Notes: a model not told the origin generated them from the sequence alone. 64,000 bases of DNA from an uncultured Pelagibacteraceae bacterium (GCA_902596045.1 CACJSJ010000001.1:1-64000), one strand, 5' to 3'; positions 17,226 to 25,785 are shown, counted from the first letter of the stretch. Program-made: numbers and translations.

Positions 17226-18071
17226 ATGATTTTAATAGATGGAAAAAAAGCAGCAGCAGAACTTAGAGAAGAGCTTAAGAAAGAAGTAATAGAATTAAAA
17301 GCAAAATACAATAAAGTGCCAGGGTTAACGGTAATTTTAATCGGGGATATGACTCCTAGTCAAATTTATGTTCGTAATAAAGAAAAATTTGCCAATGAGG
17401 TTGGTTTAAAATCTGAAGTGATTAAATATCCTGATACTGTTGAGGAAAAGACTGTCTTAGAAAAAATTGAAGAATTAAATAAAGATGAAACTGTTTCAGG
17501 TATTTTAGTTCAACTTCCACTTCCAAAACATATAGATAAACAAAAAGTTATTGAAACTATTATTCCATCAAAGGATGTTGATGGTTTTCATCCCATGAAT
17601 GTTGGAAATTTATCCTCTGGTTATGAAAGTTCAGTTCCATGTACACCTTTAGGATGTTATTTATTAATAAAAAAGATTGAACCAAATTTAAATGGTAAAA
17701 AAGCAGTAATAGTTGGAAGATCAAATCTAAATGGAAAACCAATGATGCAACTTTTGCTTAAAGAAAATTGTACTGTAACTATCACTCACTCAAAAACTAA
17801 AGACTTAAAATTAGAATGTTTGGAAGCAGATATAATTGTTGCTGCAGTTGGTATACCCGAACTAGTAAAAGGAGATTGGGTGAAGAAAGATACAATTGTA
17901 ATCGATGTTGGAATTAATAAAACAGATAAAGGTATTGTAGGTGATGTTGCGTTTGAAGAGGTTTCAAAAAATGCAAAAGCCTTAACTCCTGTCCCTGGAG
18001 GTGTTGGGCCAATGACAATTGCTTGTTTATTAAAAAATACAGTAGAGTGTTTCAAAAGATCGCAAATTTAA
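17226..18071 (+). CDS. folD: Bifunctional methylene-THF dehydrogenase / methenyl-THF cyclohydrolase
   Basis: A 281-aa enzyme of one-carbon metabolism that interconverts methylene-, methenyl- and 10-formyl-tetrahydrofolate. Conserved blocks: SQIYVRNKEKF (with the catalytic Lys), GILVQLPLPKHID, DVDGFHPMNVGNL, VPCTPLGC, VIVGRSNLNGKPM and TPVPGGVGPMTIACLLKNT. Normal length. In this genome it can feed formyl-THF to purH and accept methylene-THF derived from DMSP demethylation (dmdA, in this window). Confidence 0.97.
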   Translation: MILIDGKKAAAELREELKKEVIELKAKYNKVPGLTVILIGDMTPSQIYVRNKEKFANEVGLKSEVIKYPDTVEEKTVLEKIEELNKDETVSGILVQLPLPKHIDKQKVIETIIPSKDVDGFHPMNVGNLSSGYESSVPCTPLGCYLLIKKIEPNLNGKKAVIVGRSNLNGKPMMQLLLKENCTVTITHSKTKDLKLECLEADIIVAAVGIPELVKGDWVKKDTIVIDVGINKTDKGIVGDVAFEEVSKNAKALTPVPGGVGPMTIACLLKNTVECFKRSQI

Positions 18072-18108
18072 GATTTAAATTTCTTAATATAATCTGGTAA
18101 TTTAAGTT

Positions 18109-18312
18109 ATGAAAAAACCTAAATATCCTTACAGAATTGGAATTATATTTCTTTTACTAACTATCCCCCCAATTGGAGCGACTCAATTAGGTTGGTATTT
18201 ACATGACATGCAAACAGGATTTGATTATGGTATGATAGTTGGCACTGTCTCTGTAATATATGCTGCTTATTTGATGTATGAAAAAAAATGGAGAGAGGAG
18301 GATGAGGATTAA
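18109..18312 (+). CDS. Small membrane protein of unknown function
   Basis: A 67-aa protein with two hydrophobic segments (IGIIFLLLTIPPIGATQLGWYL and YGMIVGTVSVIYAAYLMY) and a charged tail (EKKWREEDED). I do not recognise a family. It begins 37 bases after folD and ends 2 bases before the SHOCT-domain gene, so the two are probably expressed together. Confidence 0.7.
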   Translation: MKKPKYPYRIGIIFLLLTIPPIGATQLGWYLHDMQTGFDYGMIVGTVSVIYAAYLMYEKKWREEDED

Positions 18313-18314
18313 TC

Positions 18315-18575
18315 ATGGAAAAATTAATTTTTTTAGGTTTGGCAATACCCATTTTGGCTTTTGTCCTATATCTGGGAGCTACTGCAATAATGAAAGGATT
18401 TAGTGCTAAAGAGGCAAATAGGGCTGAAAAAGAACAAGAGAACAATAATTTTTCAACATCTAATGATACTAATTATATAAGTGAAGAACTTAATAAATTA
18501 AATGATTTACTAAAAAGTGGGGTTATAACTCAAGAAGAATTTGAAAAAGCAAAAAAGAAAATTTTAGATAATTAA
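18315..18575 (+). CDS. SHOCT domain protein with one membrane helix
   Basis: An 86-aa protein: an N-terminal membrane helix (LIFLGLAIPILAFVLYLGATAIM), a polar linker, and a C-terminal ISEELNKLNDLLKSGVITQEEFEKAKKKIL, which is the short SHOCT motif (L..L..LKd.GiIteeEFe.kK..LL). SHOCT motifs are thought to mediate oligomerisation. Its stop shares TTAA with the stop of the convergent dehydrogenase. Confidence 0.85.
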   Translation: MEKLIFLGLAIPILAFVLYLGATAIMKGFSAKEANRAEKEQENNNFSTSNDTNYISEELNKLNDLLKSGVITQEEFEKAKKKILDN

Positions 18576-19636
18576 TTTTTTTCCATTAACCACAAACTAT
18601 CTCCAGCTAAAAAATAAATTTTTCCGTTATTAGGATGAACTTGTATATCTCTTATTCTTCCAATTTTGTCTTTAAAAATAATCTCCTCTTTCACATTTGA
18701 TTTATCATTAAATATTAATTTTCTTAATGATTTATCTTTAAGTGAAGTTACAAGAGCATGGCCATTCCATTCTTTAAATTCATTACCCTTGTAGATGGTG
18801 ATTGCACTAGTAGCGATAGAAGGTACCCAATATTGAATTGCTTTAGTGAAACCTGGCTTCCATTTAGGGCCAATCTTACTACCAGAATAATTTTTTCCAC
18901 CCCAACCTAATATTTTCCAACCATAGTTTTCACCTTTTTTAACTTCACCAAACCAATCACCTCCTTTTGCACCATGGTTGCTCATATAAATTTTTCCATC
19001 AAAAGGGGATAAGGATAAACCCTGAGGGTTTCGAATTCCAATTTGATAAATTTCAGGAAGCCAATTTGAATTGCCGTCAAATCTAGGATTATCAATAGGA
19101 ATACTTCCATCTAAATTAATTCTAATAATACTTCCAGGGTGATTAGTGGGGTCCTGCGCAATCATACCTTGTCCTCTTTCCCCAGCAGATGCAAAAAGAT
19201 AATTATCTTTAATTACTAATCTTGAGCCAAAATGATAACCAGAGTCTATTGGAGGCTCAGCTTGAAAAATATTCTTAAAGTCTAATCTGATTTTATCAAA
19301 TTTTGCTTTTGCAATTGAAGTACTTGACTTCCAATTACCCCTATTTTCAGAATAAGAAATAAAAACAAAATTATCTTTAAATAGAATATCTAATAATCCT
19401 CCCTGGCCATAATCTAAAAAATTTAAATTATGGTCAACTTCAGAAATTTTATTGGATTTGATATTTACAATTTTTATTTTTCCACTTTTTTCTGTAATTA
19501 TTAATTCATTTTCATTCAAGAATGACGAGCCCCATGGTTCATCAAGTTTTATTAATTTTTGAAAACTATAATTTTGAGAAAAAGATTTTGAGGTAAAAAA
19601 AAAAATTAATAATGTTAAAAATAAAACTTTTTTCAC
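18572..19636 (-). CDS. PQQ-dependent sugar dehydrogenase-like (glucose/sorbosone dehydrogenase) protein
   Basis: A 354-aa periplasmic beta-propeller. After the signal peptide (MKKVLFLTLLIFFFTSKSFSQ) come PWGSSFLNENELIITEKSGKI, GQGGLLDILF, GIRNPQGLSLSPFDGKIYMSNHGAKGGDWF and KGENYGWK, matching the family's 'GhRNPQGL..EHGp.GGDE..N.GWP' blocks. The track start (19663) overlaps the upstream SDR; a GTG at 19636 with AAGG just before it gives a clean signal peptide and follows the SDR stop by one base, so I choose it. The true substrate is unknown, and no PQQ synthesis gene is in this window. Confidence 0.87.
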   Translation of the reverse strand: MKKVLFLTLLIFFFTSKSFSQNYSFQKLIKLDEPWGSSFLNENELIITEKSGKIKIVNIKSNKISEVDHNLNFLDYGQGGLLDILFKDNFVFISYSENRGNWKSSTSIAKAKFDKIRLDFKNIFQAEPPIDSGYHFGSRLVIKDNYLFASAGERGQGMIAQDPTNHPGSIIRINLDGSIPIDNPRFDGNSNWLPEIYQIGIRNPQGLSLSPFDGKIYMSNHGAKGGDWFGEVKKGENYGWKILGWGGKNYSGSKIGPKWKPGFTKAIQYWVPSIATSAITIYKGNEFKEWNGHALVTSLKDKSLRKLIFNDKSNVKEEIIFKDKIGRIRDIQVHPNNGKIYFLAGDSLWLMEKN

Positions 19637-19637
19637 C

Positions 19638-20348
19638 TTAAGAAAGTTTAGATCTTCCACCATCTACTGCAATTATTTGTCCTGTGACCCAAGAACTATC
19701 TTCAGTAATAAGAAACTTAGCTAGTGAAGCAGAATCTTTTCCTTCACCCAATCTTTTAAGAGGATGAGCTTTTGCTATTCCATCGGCTAGAGCTTTATTT
19801 TTTAACATTGGTTCAGCAATTTTAGATTGTGTCAGACTAGGAGCTATGCAGTTAACTCTGATGTTTGGTGCAAATTCAGCTGCTAAAGAAACAGTCAATC
19901 CTTCAACTGCAGCTTTTGTAGAAGCGATTATAGCATGATTAGTAAATCCTCTTTGAGCAGCGACTGTAGAAAATAAAACTACTGATCCTTTATTTTTTTT
20001 TAAACTTTCTTGATATCCTTTTATAGCCTCAACTGCAGAATAAAGATTTAGTTTCATACATTTGTTAAAATCTTGTTCTGTAACCATTCTTAAAGGTTTT
20101 AAATCAATTGAACCTACGCAGTAAGCAATACCCTTGGTTTCTGTGATATCATTTTTTACTTTATCAATAAATCCTTCTTCCAAGACATCAGCTACAGTGA
20201 ATGTACACCCTAGTTTGTCAGAAATATTTTTAAGTTCAGCTTCATTTCTTGCAACTAAATGAACGTTATTTCCTGAACTTGCTAATTGTTCTGCTAAACT
20301 TGATCCGATTGAACCTGTCGCACCAAAAACAATATATTTTTCTGACAT
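19638..20348 (-). CDS. SDR-family oxidoreductase lacking the usual catalytic Tyr
   Basis: A 236-aa Rossmann-fold protein. VFGATGSIGSSLAEQLASSGNNVHLVARNEAEL is an N-terminal NAD(P) motif, VVLFSTVAAQRG holds the catalytic Ser position, and IRVNCIAPSLTQSKIA the C-terminal cofactor contact. In the YxxxK position the sequence reads IASTK (HAIIASTKAAVEG), so the Tyr is Ile. It may be an atypical or non-catalytic SDR. It forms an operon with the downstream sugar dehydrogenase and diverges from the photolyase gene with 27 bases in between. Confidence 0.85.
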   Translation of the reverse strand: MSEKYIVFGATGSIGSSLAEQLASSGNNVHLVARNEAELKNISDKLGCTFTVADVLEEGFIDKVKNDITETKGIAYCVGSIDLKPLRMVTEQDFNKCMKLNLYSAVEAIKGYQESLKKNKGSVVLFSTVAAQRGFTNHAIIASTKAAVEGLTVSLAAEFAPNIRVNCIAPSLTQSKIAEPMLKNKALADGIAKAHPLKRLGEGKDSASLAKFLITEDSSWVTGQIIAVDGGRSKLS

Positions 20349-20375
20349 AAAAAATTTTATTAGTTATATTTAACT

Positions 20376-21866
20376 ATGAAGCTATTTTTTATACTTGGTA
20401 ATCAATTATTTCCATCAAAATACCTCGACCGCTTCAAAAAAGACCATATGTTCTTTATGGCAGAAGACAATGGTTTATGTACTTATGAAAAACATCATAA
20501 ACAGAAAATACTATTATTCTTGTCTTCTATGCGATCTTATGCAGACAAACTCAAAAAGAATAAATTTAAATTAGAGTATACAAAAATTGAAGATAAAGTA
20601 TTTAAAGATGATTACCTTAAAAAATTAAAAAAGATTATTAATTCAAAAAAAATTAAAGAGATTTCTAGTTTTGAAATCGAGGATAAGTTTTTTGAAAAAA
20701 AAATTTCTCAATTCTTAAAAAAAGAAAAAATTAATTGGAATGTTGTTCAAACTCCTATGTTTTTAAACACAAGAGGTGAATTCAAAAATTACTTAGGAAA
20801 ATCAAAAAAACCTTTTATGGCAACGTTTTACAAAGAGGTTCGAAAAAAATCAGGAATTTTGATGGGTGCTGATGGAAATCCAATTGGAGGAAAGTGGAGC
20901 TTTGATGAAGATAATAGAAATAAATTACCAAAGGATATTTCAATACCAAAATTTCCTAAAATTAATGAAACCAATCATACAAAAAAACTAAAGCCCATCG
21001 TAGAAAAATTATTTAAAGATCATCCAGGTAGTACCAAGAACTTTTGGTTAGCAACAGAATTTGATGATGTAGTTAAACTTTTAAATTTTTTTATAAAAGA
21101 AAAATCAAATTTGTTTGGTGACTATGAAGACGCAGTAAATCAAAAAGACAACATTTTATTTCATAGTGCTTTAAGCCCCTATATCAATTTAGGTTTAATA
21201 ACTCCTGAATTTATTATTCAAAAAGTTTTAGATTTTCATAAAAAAAATAAAATAAGAATGAATTCTTTAGAAGGCTATATTCGACAGATAATTGGTTGGA
21301 GGGAGTTTATGCGAGGAATTTATCAAAGTTATTCAGAGGAAATGGAAACAAAAAATTTTTTTAAACAAAATAGAAAAATGAAAAGCTCTTGGTACGATGG
21401 AACGACAGGTTTGCCACCATTAGATTATGCAATCAAGAATGCATTAAACCATGGCTGGTCTCATCATATTGAAAGACTAATGATTTTATCTAACATCATG
21501 AACCTTAGTGAGATTAAACCAAACGTAGTTTATAAATGGTTTATGGAAATGTTTGTAGATTCTTCTGACTGGGTAATGGTACCAAATGTTTATGGCATGG
21601 GATTATTCAGCGATGGTGGAATATTCGCAACCAAACCTTATATCTGCGGATCCGCTTATTTTATGAAAATGATGGATTTTAAAAAAGGAGAGTGGTGCAA
21701 TACCATGGATGGTCTTTATTGGAGATTTATAGATCGGAATAGAAAATTTTTTTTAACAAATCCTAGACTATCAATGATGGTAAGAATTTTTGATAAAATG
21801 AAAATGGATAGAAAAAAATTAATTTTATCTGAGGCTGATAAATTTATTAAACAAAATACAATTTAA
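20376..21866 (+). CDS. Photolyase/cryptochrome of the FeS-BCP (DPRP) family, cluster ligands apparently lost
   Basis: A 496-aa protein. The N-terminal half (FFILGNQLFP, MAEDN, HHKQKILLFLSSMRSYADKL) is the DPRP alpha/beta domain; the C-terminal half has EGYIRQIIGWREFMRGIY, HGWSHHIERLMILSN and DSSDWVMVPNVYGMGLFSDGG, the FAD domain of prokaryotic (6-4) photolyase/CryPro proteins. Known members bind a [4Fe-4S] cluster with four Cys; here the first position reads LPPLDYAI, the CxxC pair is missing (MMDFKKGEWCNTMDGLYW), and only the last Cys remains. Likely light-driven DNA repair or blue-light sensing. A DUF2256 gene overlaps its stop. Confidence 0.9.
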   Translation: MKLFFILGNQLFPSKYLDRFKKDHMFFMAEDNGLCTYEKHHKQKILLFLSSMRSYADKLKKNKFKLEYTKIEDKVFKDDYLKKLKKIINSKKIKEISSFEIEDKFFEKKISQFLKKEKINWNVVQTPMFLNTRGEFKNYLGKSKKPFMATFYKEVRKKSGILMGADGNPIGGKWSFDEDNRNKLPKDISIPKFPKINETNHTKKLKPIVEKLFKDHPGSTKNFWLATEFDDVVKLLNFFIKEKSNLFGDYEDAVNQKDNILFHSALSPYINLGLITPEFIIQKVLDFHKKNKIRMNSLEGYIRQIIGWREFMRGIYQSYSEEMETKNFFKQNRKMKSSWYDGTTGLPPLDYAIKNALNHGWSHHIERLMILSNIMNLSEIKPNVVYKWFMEMFVDSSDWVMVPNVYGMGLFSDGGIFATKPYICGSAYFMKMMDFKKGEWCNTMDGLYWRFIDRNRKFFLTNPRLSMMVRIFDKMKMDRKKLILSEADKFIKQNTI

Positions 21867-21994
21867 TGAGAAAAGAAAATTTACCATCTAAAACCTGTCC
21901 AGTTTGCAAAAGACCTTTTATCTGGAGAAAAAAATGGAAGTTAAATTGGGATAGAGTAAAATATTGTTCAAAGAAGTGTTCTAAGCTAAGTTAA
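21866..21994 (+). CDS. DUF2256 family mini-protein (zinc-ribbon-like)
   Basis: A 42-aa protein below the track cut-off: MRKENLPSKTCPVCKRPFIW...WDRVKYCSKKCSK. Two Cys pairs (CPVC and CSKKC) and the FxWRKKWxxxWxxVxYCSxxC pattern match DUF2256, small proteins that I recall being found beside photolyase/cryptochrome genes. Its ATG overlaps the photolyase stop by one base (TAATG), indicating coupled translation. It probably binds zinc. Confidence 0.9.
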   Translation: MRKENLPSKTCPVCKRPFIWRKKWKLNWDRVKYCSKKCSKLS

Positions 21995-21999
21995 ACTTA

Positions 22000-22719
22000 G
22001 TGAATATAATCGTATTACAACATATTAAAATAGAAGATCCAGGTTACATAAAAGATTTAATGTTAGCCGATGAATTTAAATTAACTACTATAGAGTTAGA
22101 TGAAGGCGAAAAAATTCCAAGTGATCTTAGTAAATTTGATGGGATGTTTTGTATGGGTGGCCCAATGGATACTTTTATGGAAAAAGATTACCCTTGGTTG
22201 ATCGATGAAAAAAAAGCGATCAAAAACTTTGTTATAAATTTAAAAAAACCTTATTTGGGTTTTTGTTTGGGGTGCCAGTTGTTAGGCGAGGTTGTTGGTG
22301 GCAAAGTAGTTAAATCTGAACCAGCAGAAATAGGCATTATGAATATTAATTTTTCTATAGAAAAAGATGCTGATAATTTATTCTCTAAATTTCCTAATAA
22401 AATAAAAACTTTGCAATGGCATTCTTTTGAGGTGCAGGGTATTGAAAATAATAAGGATGTGACTTTATTAGCTTCATCTCCAGTTACTAAATATCAAATT
22501 TTTAAATATCAAAATCATGCTTACGGAATTCAATTTCATATTGAAATCAAAGATACGACAGTTAGAGAGTGGGGTTGTGTTCCAGAGTATAAAAAAGCTC
22601 TCGAAGACCAATTAGGAGATGGGGCTTTACAAAAGTTTGATCAATCTGCAAAAGATAATATGAACGATATGAACAATTATTCTAAAATTCTTTATACTAA
22701 CTTTAAAAAACTTTTATGA
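22000..22719 (+). CDS. Class I glutamine amidotransferase (GMP synthase GATase-like)
   Basis: A 239-aa stand-alone amidotransferase domain with GTG start. CMGGPMDTF, LGFCLGCQLLGEVVGG with the nucleophile Cys (about residue 89) in the GxCxG elbow, and YGIQFHIEIKD with the catalytic His and Glu are visible, so the triad is intact. Acceptor domain is absent; homologues act on varied small amines. It is 5 bases downstream of the DUF2256 gene and overlaps the next gene by 4 bases, so it belongs to the photolyase operon. Confidence 0.9.
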   Translation: MNIIVLQHIKIEDPGYIKDLMLADEFKLTTIELDEGEKIPSDLSKFDGMFCMGGPMDTFMEKDYPWLIDEKKAIKNFVINLKKPYLGFCLGCQLLGEVVGGKVVKSEPAEIGIMNINFSIEKDADNLFSKFPNKIKTLQWHSFEVQGIENNKDVTLLASSPVTKYQIFKYQNHAYGIQFHIEIKDTTVREWGCVPEYKKALEDQLGDGALQKFDQSAKDNMNDMNNYSKILYTNFKKLL

Positions 22720-22937
22720 GTAATAAAATTTTTGAATGGGCGGGAGTTATTACAGCGATTTTATATTCCTTGTTTGTTGCATTAAACATTGGAATTGAAT
22801 TTTTTGGATTTTGTTTGTTACTTTTGTCAGCAATCTTAATTGGTATCTGGGCGTATAGAGGAGGGCATAAAGGAATATTATTTTTGCAATTTTTCTATGC
22901 AACAGCAGGAATTATTGGAATGATTAGATGGTTTTAA
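22716..22937 (+). CDS. Small membrane protein of unknown function
   Basis: A 73-aa protein with about three hydrophobic segments (AGVITAILYSLFVAL, FFGFCLLLLSAILIGIWAY, FLQFFYATAGIIGMIRWF). It vaguely resembles small CBU_0592-like or PnuC-like membrane units, but I would not name it. It is the last gene of the photolyase operon and its stop shares TTAA with the convergent FAD-domain gene. Confidence 0.7.
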   Translation: MSNKIFEWAGVITAILYSLFVALNIGIEFFGFCLLLLSAILIGIWAYRGGHKGILFLQFFYATAGIIGMIRWF

Positions 22938-24076
22938 TTAAAAGTTGTGATTATTTTTGGAATATAATTTTTAAAATTAAAAAACCCCTTATTGCAATAC
23001 TGCCAAGCAAACTGATCCAACTTTCTATATAAAAAATCTATCTTAAATTTATTTATATTAATATAATCCAAGTTTTCTCCAACTGTTGGATATAAACAAT
23101 ATAATTTTTCCTTTAAATTTTGTAATTCACTTAAATCAATAATTTCGCAGTTGATTGATTTTTTCTCTAACCTTTTTTTCTGATCTTCGATTAATTCAGA
23201 CTTAAATTTTACTACTTTTTCACTAAGTTTTATGGTCCGATTTTCATTTTTGTTTGTAACCAATAAAATTTTTTTAAAATTTTTATTATTAAATTCTGAT
23301 GTTTCAAAAGATAAATTATTTTCAAAAATTATTAGATCTTTTTCTTCAAGACTTTGGGGATTATTAAATTCTAATTTTAATGCAGAATAAACTTTATTAG
23401 TGGTTTTTGGAGGAGCATTTTCATTTAGTTTAATATTACCAAACCTATTATTTGTAAATTTTTGAATGTTCCATTCACTTGCTAAATAATTTTTACCTTG
23501 AGTTTGAATTCCAGCGACCCATCTCCATCCTAAAGTATTAGCTGCAGCATCACCATCATAAAGATGTTTCATAAAAAACTCAGCACCTAATTGCCAAGGA
23601 AGTTCCAAGGTAAATGTCCAAATACTTGCAAACCACATTCTTGTGTGATTGTGTAAATAATTGTTGTTTTTTAATTCATTAACCCATTCATTAAAACAAT
23701 CTATATTTGTTTTTCCTTCAATAGCATTTTTATAATTATTATTTTCTCTAAATTCCTCACGAATTTTTTTAAGCTCATTCAAAAAATCTGTCCAAACATT
23801 TGGCCTTAACTCCAACCAACCCTTCCAATATGTTCTCCATAAAATTTCTTGAATAAATTTTTCATTTTTGGAAAATGAAAATTTGTTTAATGATCTTTTA
23901 ATTAACTCTAATTCAGTAATTACACCGTGAGTAATATAAGGGGAGAGGCATGAAATATTGGATCTATTTTTTGGGCCATAGTCAAAATTTCTTAACTTAG
24001 AATATTCAAATAAATTTTTATCGACAAATTTATTAAGTTTTTCAACAGCCGAAGCTCTTGATGTCCCAAATTCCAT
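22934..24076 (-). CDS. Photolyase-like FAD-binding domain protein with unusual domain order
   Basis: A 380-aa protein. Right from the start it has the photolyase helical FAD domain (NISCLSPYITHGVIT, EILWRTYWKGWLE, YLHNHTRMWFASIWTFTLELPWQLGAEFFMKHLYDGDAAANTLGWRWVAGIQT), without the antenna-binding alpha/beta domain that normally precedes it. From about residue 240 a second part (KILLVTNKNE, SINCEIIDLSEL, GFFNFKNYIPKI) alternates strand and helix and may be a displaced alpha/beta domain. Repair activity cannot be judged. It follows the 24082 gene in the same direction with 5 bases between. Confidence 0.82.
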   Translation of the reverse strand: MEFGTSRASAVEKLNKFVDKNLFEYSKLRNFDYGPKNRSNISCLSPYITHGVITELELIKRSLNKFSFSKNEKFIQEILWRTYWKGWLELRPNVWTDFLNELKKIREEFRENNNYKNAIEGKTNIDCFNEWVNELKNNNYLHNHTRMWFASIWTFTLELPWQLGAEFFMKHLYDGDAAANTLGWRWVAGIQTQGKNYLASEWNIQKFTNNRFGNIKLNENAPPKTTNKVYSALKLEFNNPQSLEEKDLIIFENNLSFETSEFNNKNFKKILLVTNKNENRTIKLSEKVVKFKSELIEDQKKRLEKKSINCEIIDLSELQNLKEKLYCLYPTVGENLDYININKFKIDFLYRKLDQFAWQYCNKGFFNFKNYIPKIITTFN

Positions 24077-24081
24077 TAAAT

Positions 24082-24540
24082 TTATTTACCTTGGGTGAAA
24101 GGAAGCCATTTTTCAAATGCTGATTTTAATGGTCCATCATATGGAATAGAATATGAACTTGGATTAGGACTAGTTAAAACTTCAATTCCCTTAGAAAAGA
24201 TAAAAATGAATACTATCACAAAAACAATAACCATTATTTTAAAGGGATCAAAATTTTTCGTTTTAAAAACACTGCTAGATCTTTCTTCTGCTTTATGAAA
24301 ATTTTTAAACGTCATATAGACTGCAAATATTAAACCTATGTGAGCCACGTAAAGTCCAGCCCAACCAAATGCAAAAGTAGTGTAAGAAAAAACATACAAA
24401 CTAAAAACTGTAGTCCAAATAAAACTCAAAACCAAAAGGATTTGCAGCCTTACAGTTTTGGGAAGAGATCTAAGATCATTTTTGCTATCATCAAATAATA
24501 TATTTGCAGCATCTATCATCCAGTTTTTTAATGATTCCAT
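24082..24540 (-). CDS. Membrane protein of unknown function
   Basis: A 152-aa protein with about three hydrophobic helices (LQILLVLSFIWTTVFSLYVFSY, FGWAGLYVAHIGLIFAVYMTF, IMVIVFVIVFIFIFSKGI) and a soluble C-terminal tail. I do not recognise the family. It sits directly upstream of the FAD-domain gene, suggesting co-expression. Confidence 0.75.
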   Translation of the reverse strand: MESLKNWMIDAANILFDDSKNDLRSLPKTVRLQILLVLSFIWTTVFSLYVFSYTTFAFGWAGLYVAHIGLIFAVYMTFKNFHKAEERSSSVFKTKNFDPFKIMVIVFVIVFIFIFSKGIEVLTSPNPSSYSIPYDGPLKSAFEKWLPFTQGK

Positions 24541-24597
24541 AATATTACGTTATAATCCCTATATATTATCACAAATGTCAAATTGTCCTAAAATAAA

Positions 24598-25785
24598 TTA
24601 GTTTCTAAGTTTCTTCTTATGATAATTAATAAATCTTTCAACATTAGATTTATTAAAAGTTTTATTTTCTTCAAATGAAACTTTTTTCATAGAATATGCT
24701 AAACTTTTGGTGTTTCGGGACTCTATGGTGATATTTCCCTTATATAATTTAAGTTTTACAGATCCGTTAACTTTATTCTTTTTTAGATCAACAATTTTTT
24801 GAAGTTTAAATCTTTCTTTTGAATACCAATAACCATTGTAAATTAATTCAGCATATCTTGGCATAATTTCATCCTTTTTATGCATTGTCTCTTTATCTAA
24901 AGTTACAGATTCCATAGCTCTGTGAGCATGTATTAAAAGTGTACCACCAGGTGTTTCATACACACCTCTTGATTTTATTCCTATAAATCTGTTTTCAACA
25001 AGATCAACTCTTCCTATTGCGTTTTTACCGGCTAGCAAATTTAATTTTTCCAATAATTTAGAGGGAGATAATTTTTTTCCATTGATCCCGTATGGATCAC
25101 CATATTTAAAATCAATAGTTACAAATGATGGTTTATTCGGAGCTTTTTCTGGCGAATTAGTTCTTTGGAATATAAATTCTGGTGCAGAATTTTTAGGATT
25201 TTCTAAAACCTTACCTTCTGTTGAAGTATGAAATAAATTATCATCAATAGAAAATGGAGCAGATCCTTTTTTATCTTTTGCTATTTCAATCTTATGTTTT
25301 TTTGCATAATTAATTAAATCTGTTCTTGATTTTAATTTCCAAACTCTCCAGGGAGCAATAACTTTTATTTTGGGACCAAAGTAATGATAACCAAGTTCAA
25401 ATCTTATCTGGTCATTTCCTTTGCCAGTTGCACCATGTGAAACTGCGTATGCTTTAAATTTTTTTGCAACTCTTATCTGATCTTTTGCTATTAGTGGTCT
25501 TGCGATTGATGTTCCCAATAAATACACTCCTTCATAAATTGCATGTCCTCTAATCATTGGGTAAATATAATTTTTAACAAACTCATCTCTTAGATTCTGA
25601 ATGATTATGTTTTTTACTCCAAATTTTTTTGCATTTTTAAATATTTTTTTTCTATCTATTTCTTGGCCAATATCAGCGGTGTAACAAATAACTTCTGCTT
25701 TATAATTTTCTTGTAGCCATTTTAAAATTATAGAAGTATCTAAACCACCTGAGTAAGCTAAAACAATTCTTTTTTTTGATTTCAT
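24598..25785 (-). CDS. argG: Argininosuccinate synthase
   Basis: A 395-aa enzyme that joins citrulline and aspartate in arginine synthesis. VLAYSGGLDTSIILKWL is the PP-loop; SHGATGKGNDQIRFE, SIDDNLFHTSTEGKVLE and FTIDF/GRVDLVENRFIGIKSRGVYETPGG follow in the family's order. Normal length. It lies 3 bases after the IalB-family gene in the same direction. Confidence 0.97.
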   Translation of the reverse strand: MKSKKRIVLAYSGGLDTSIILKWLQENYKAEVICYTADIGQEIDRKKIFKNAKKFGVKNIIIQNLRDEFVKNYIYPMIRGHAIYEGVYLLGTSIARPLIAKDQIRVAKKFKAYAVSHGATGKGNDQIRFELGYHYFGPKIKVIAPWRVWKLKSRTDLINYAKKHKIEIAKDKKGSAPFSIDDNLFHTSTEGKVLENPKNSAPEFIFQRTNSPEKAPNKPSFVTIDFKYGDPYGINGKKLSPSKLLEKLNLLAGKNAIGRVDLVENRFIGIKSRGVYETPGGTLLIHAHRAMESVTLDKETMHKKDEIMPRYAELIYNGYWYSKERFKLQKIVDLKKNKVNGSVKLKLYKGNITIESRNTKSLAYSMKKVSFEENKTFNKSNVERFINYHKKKLRN

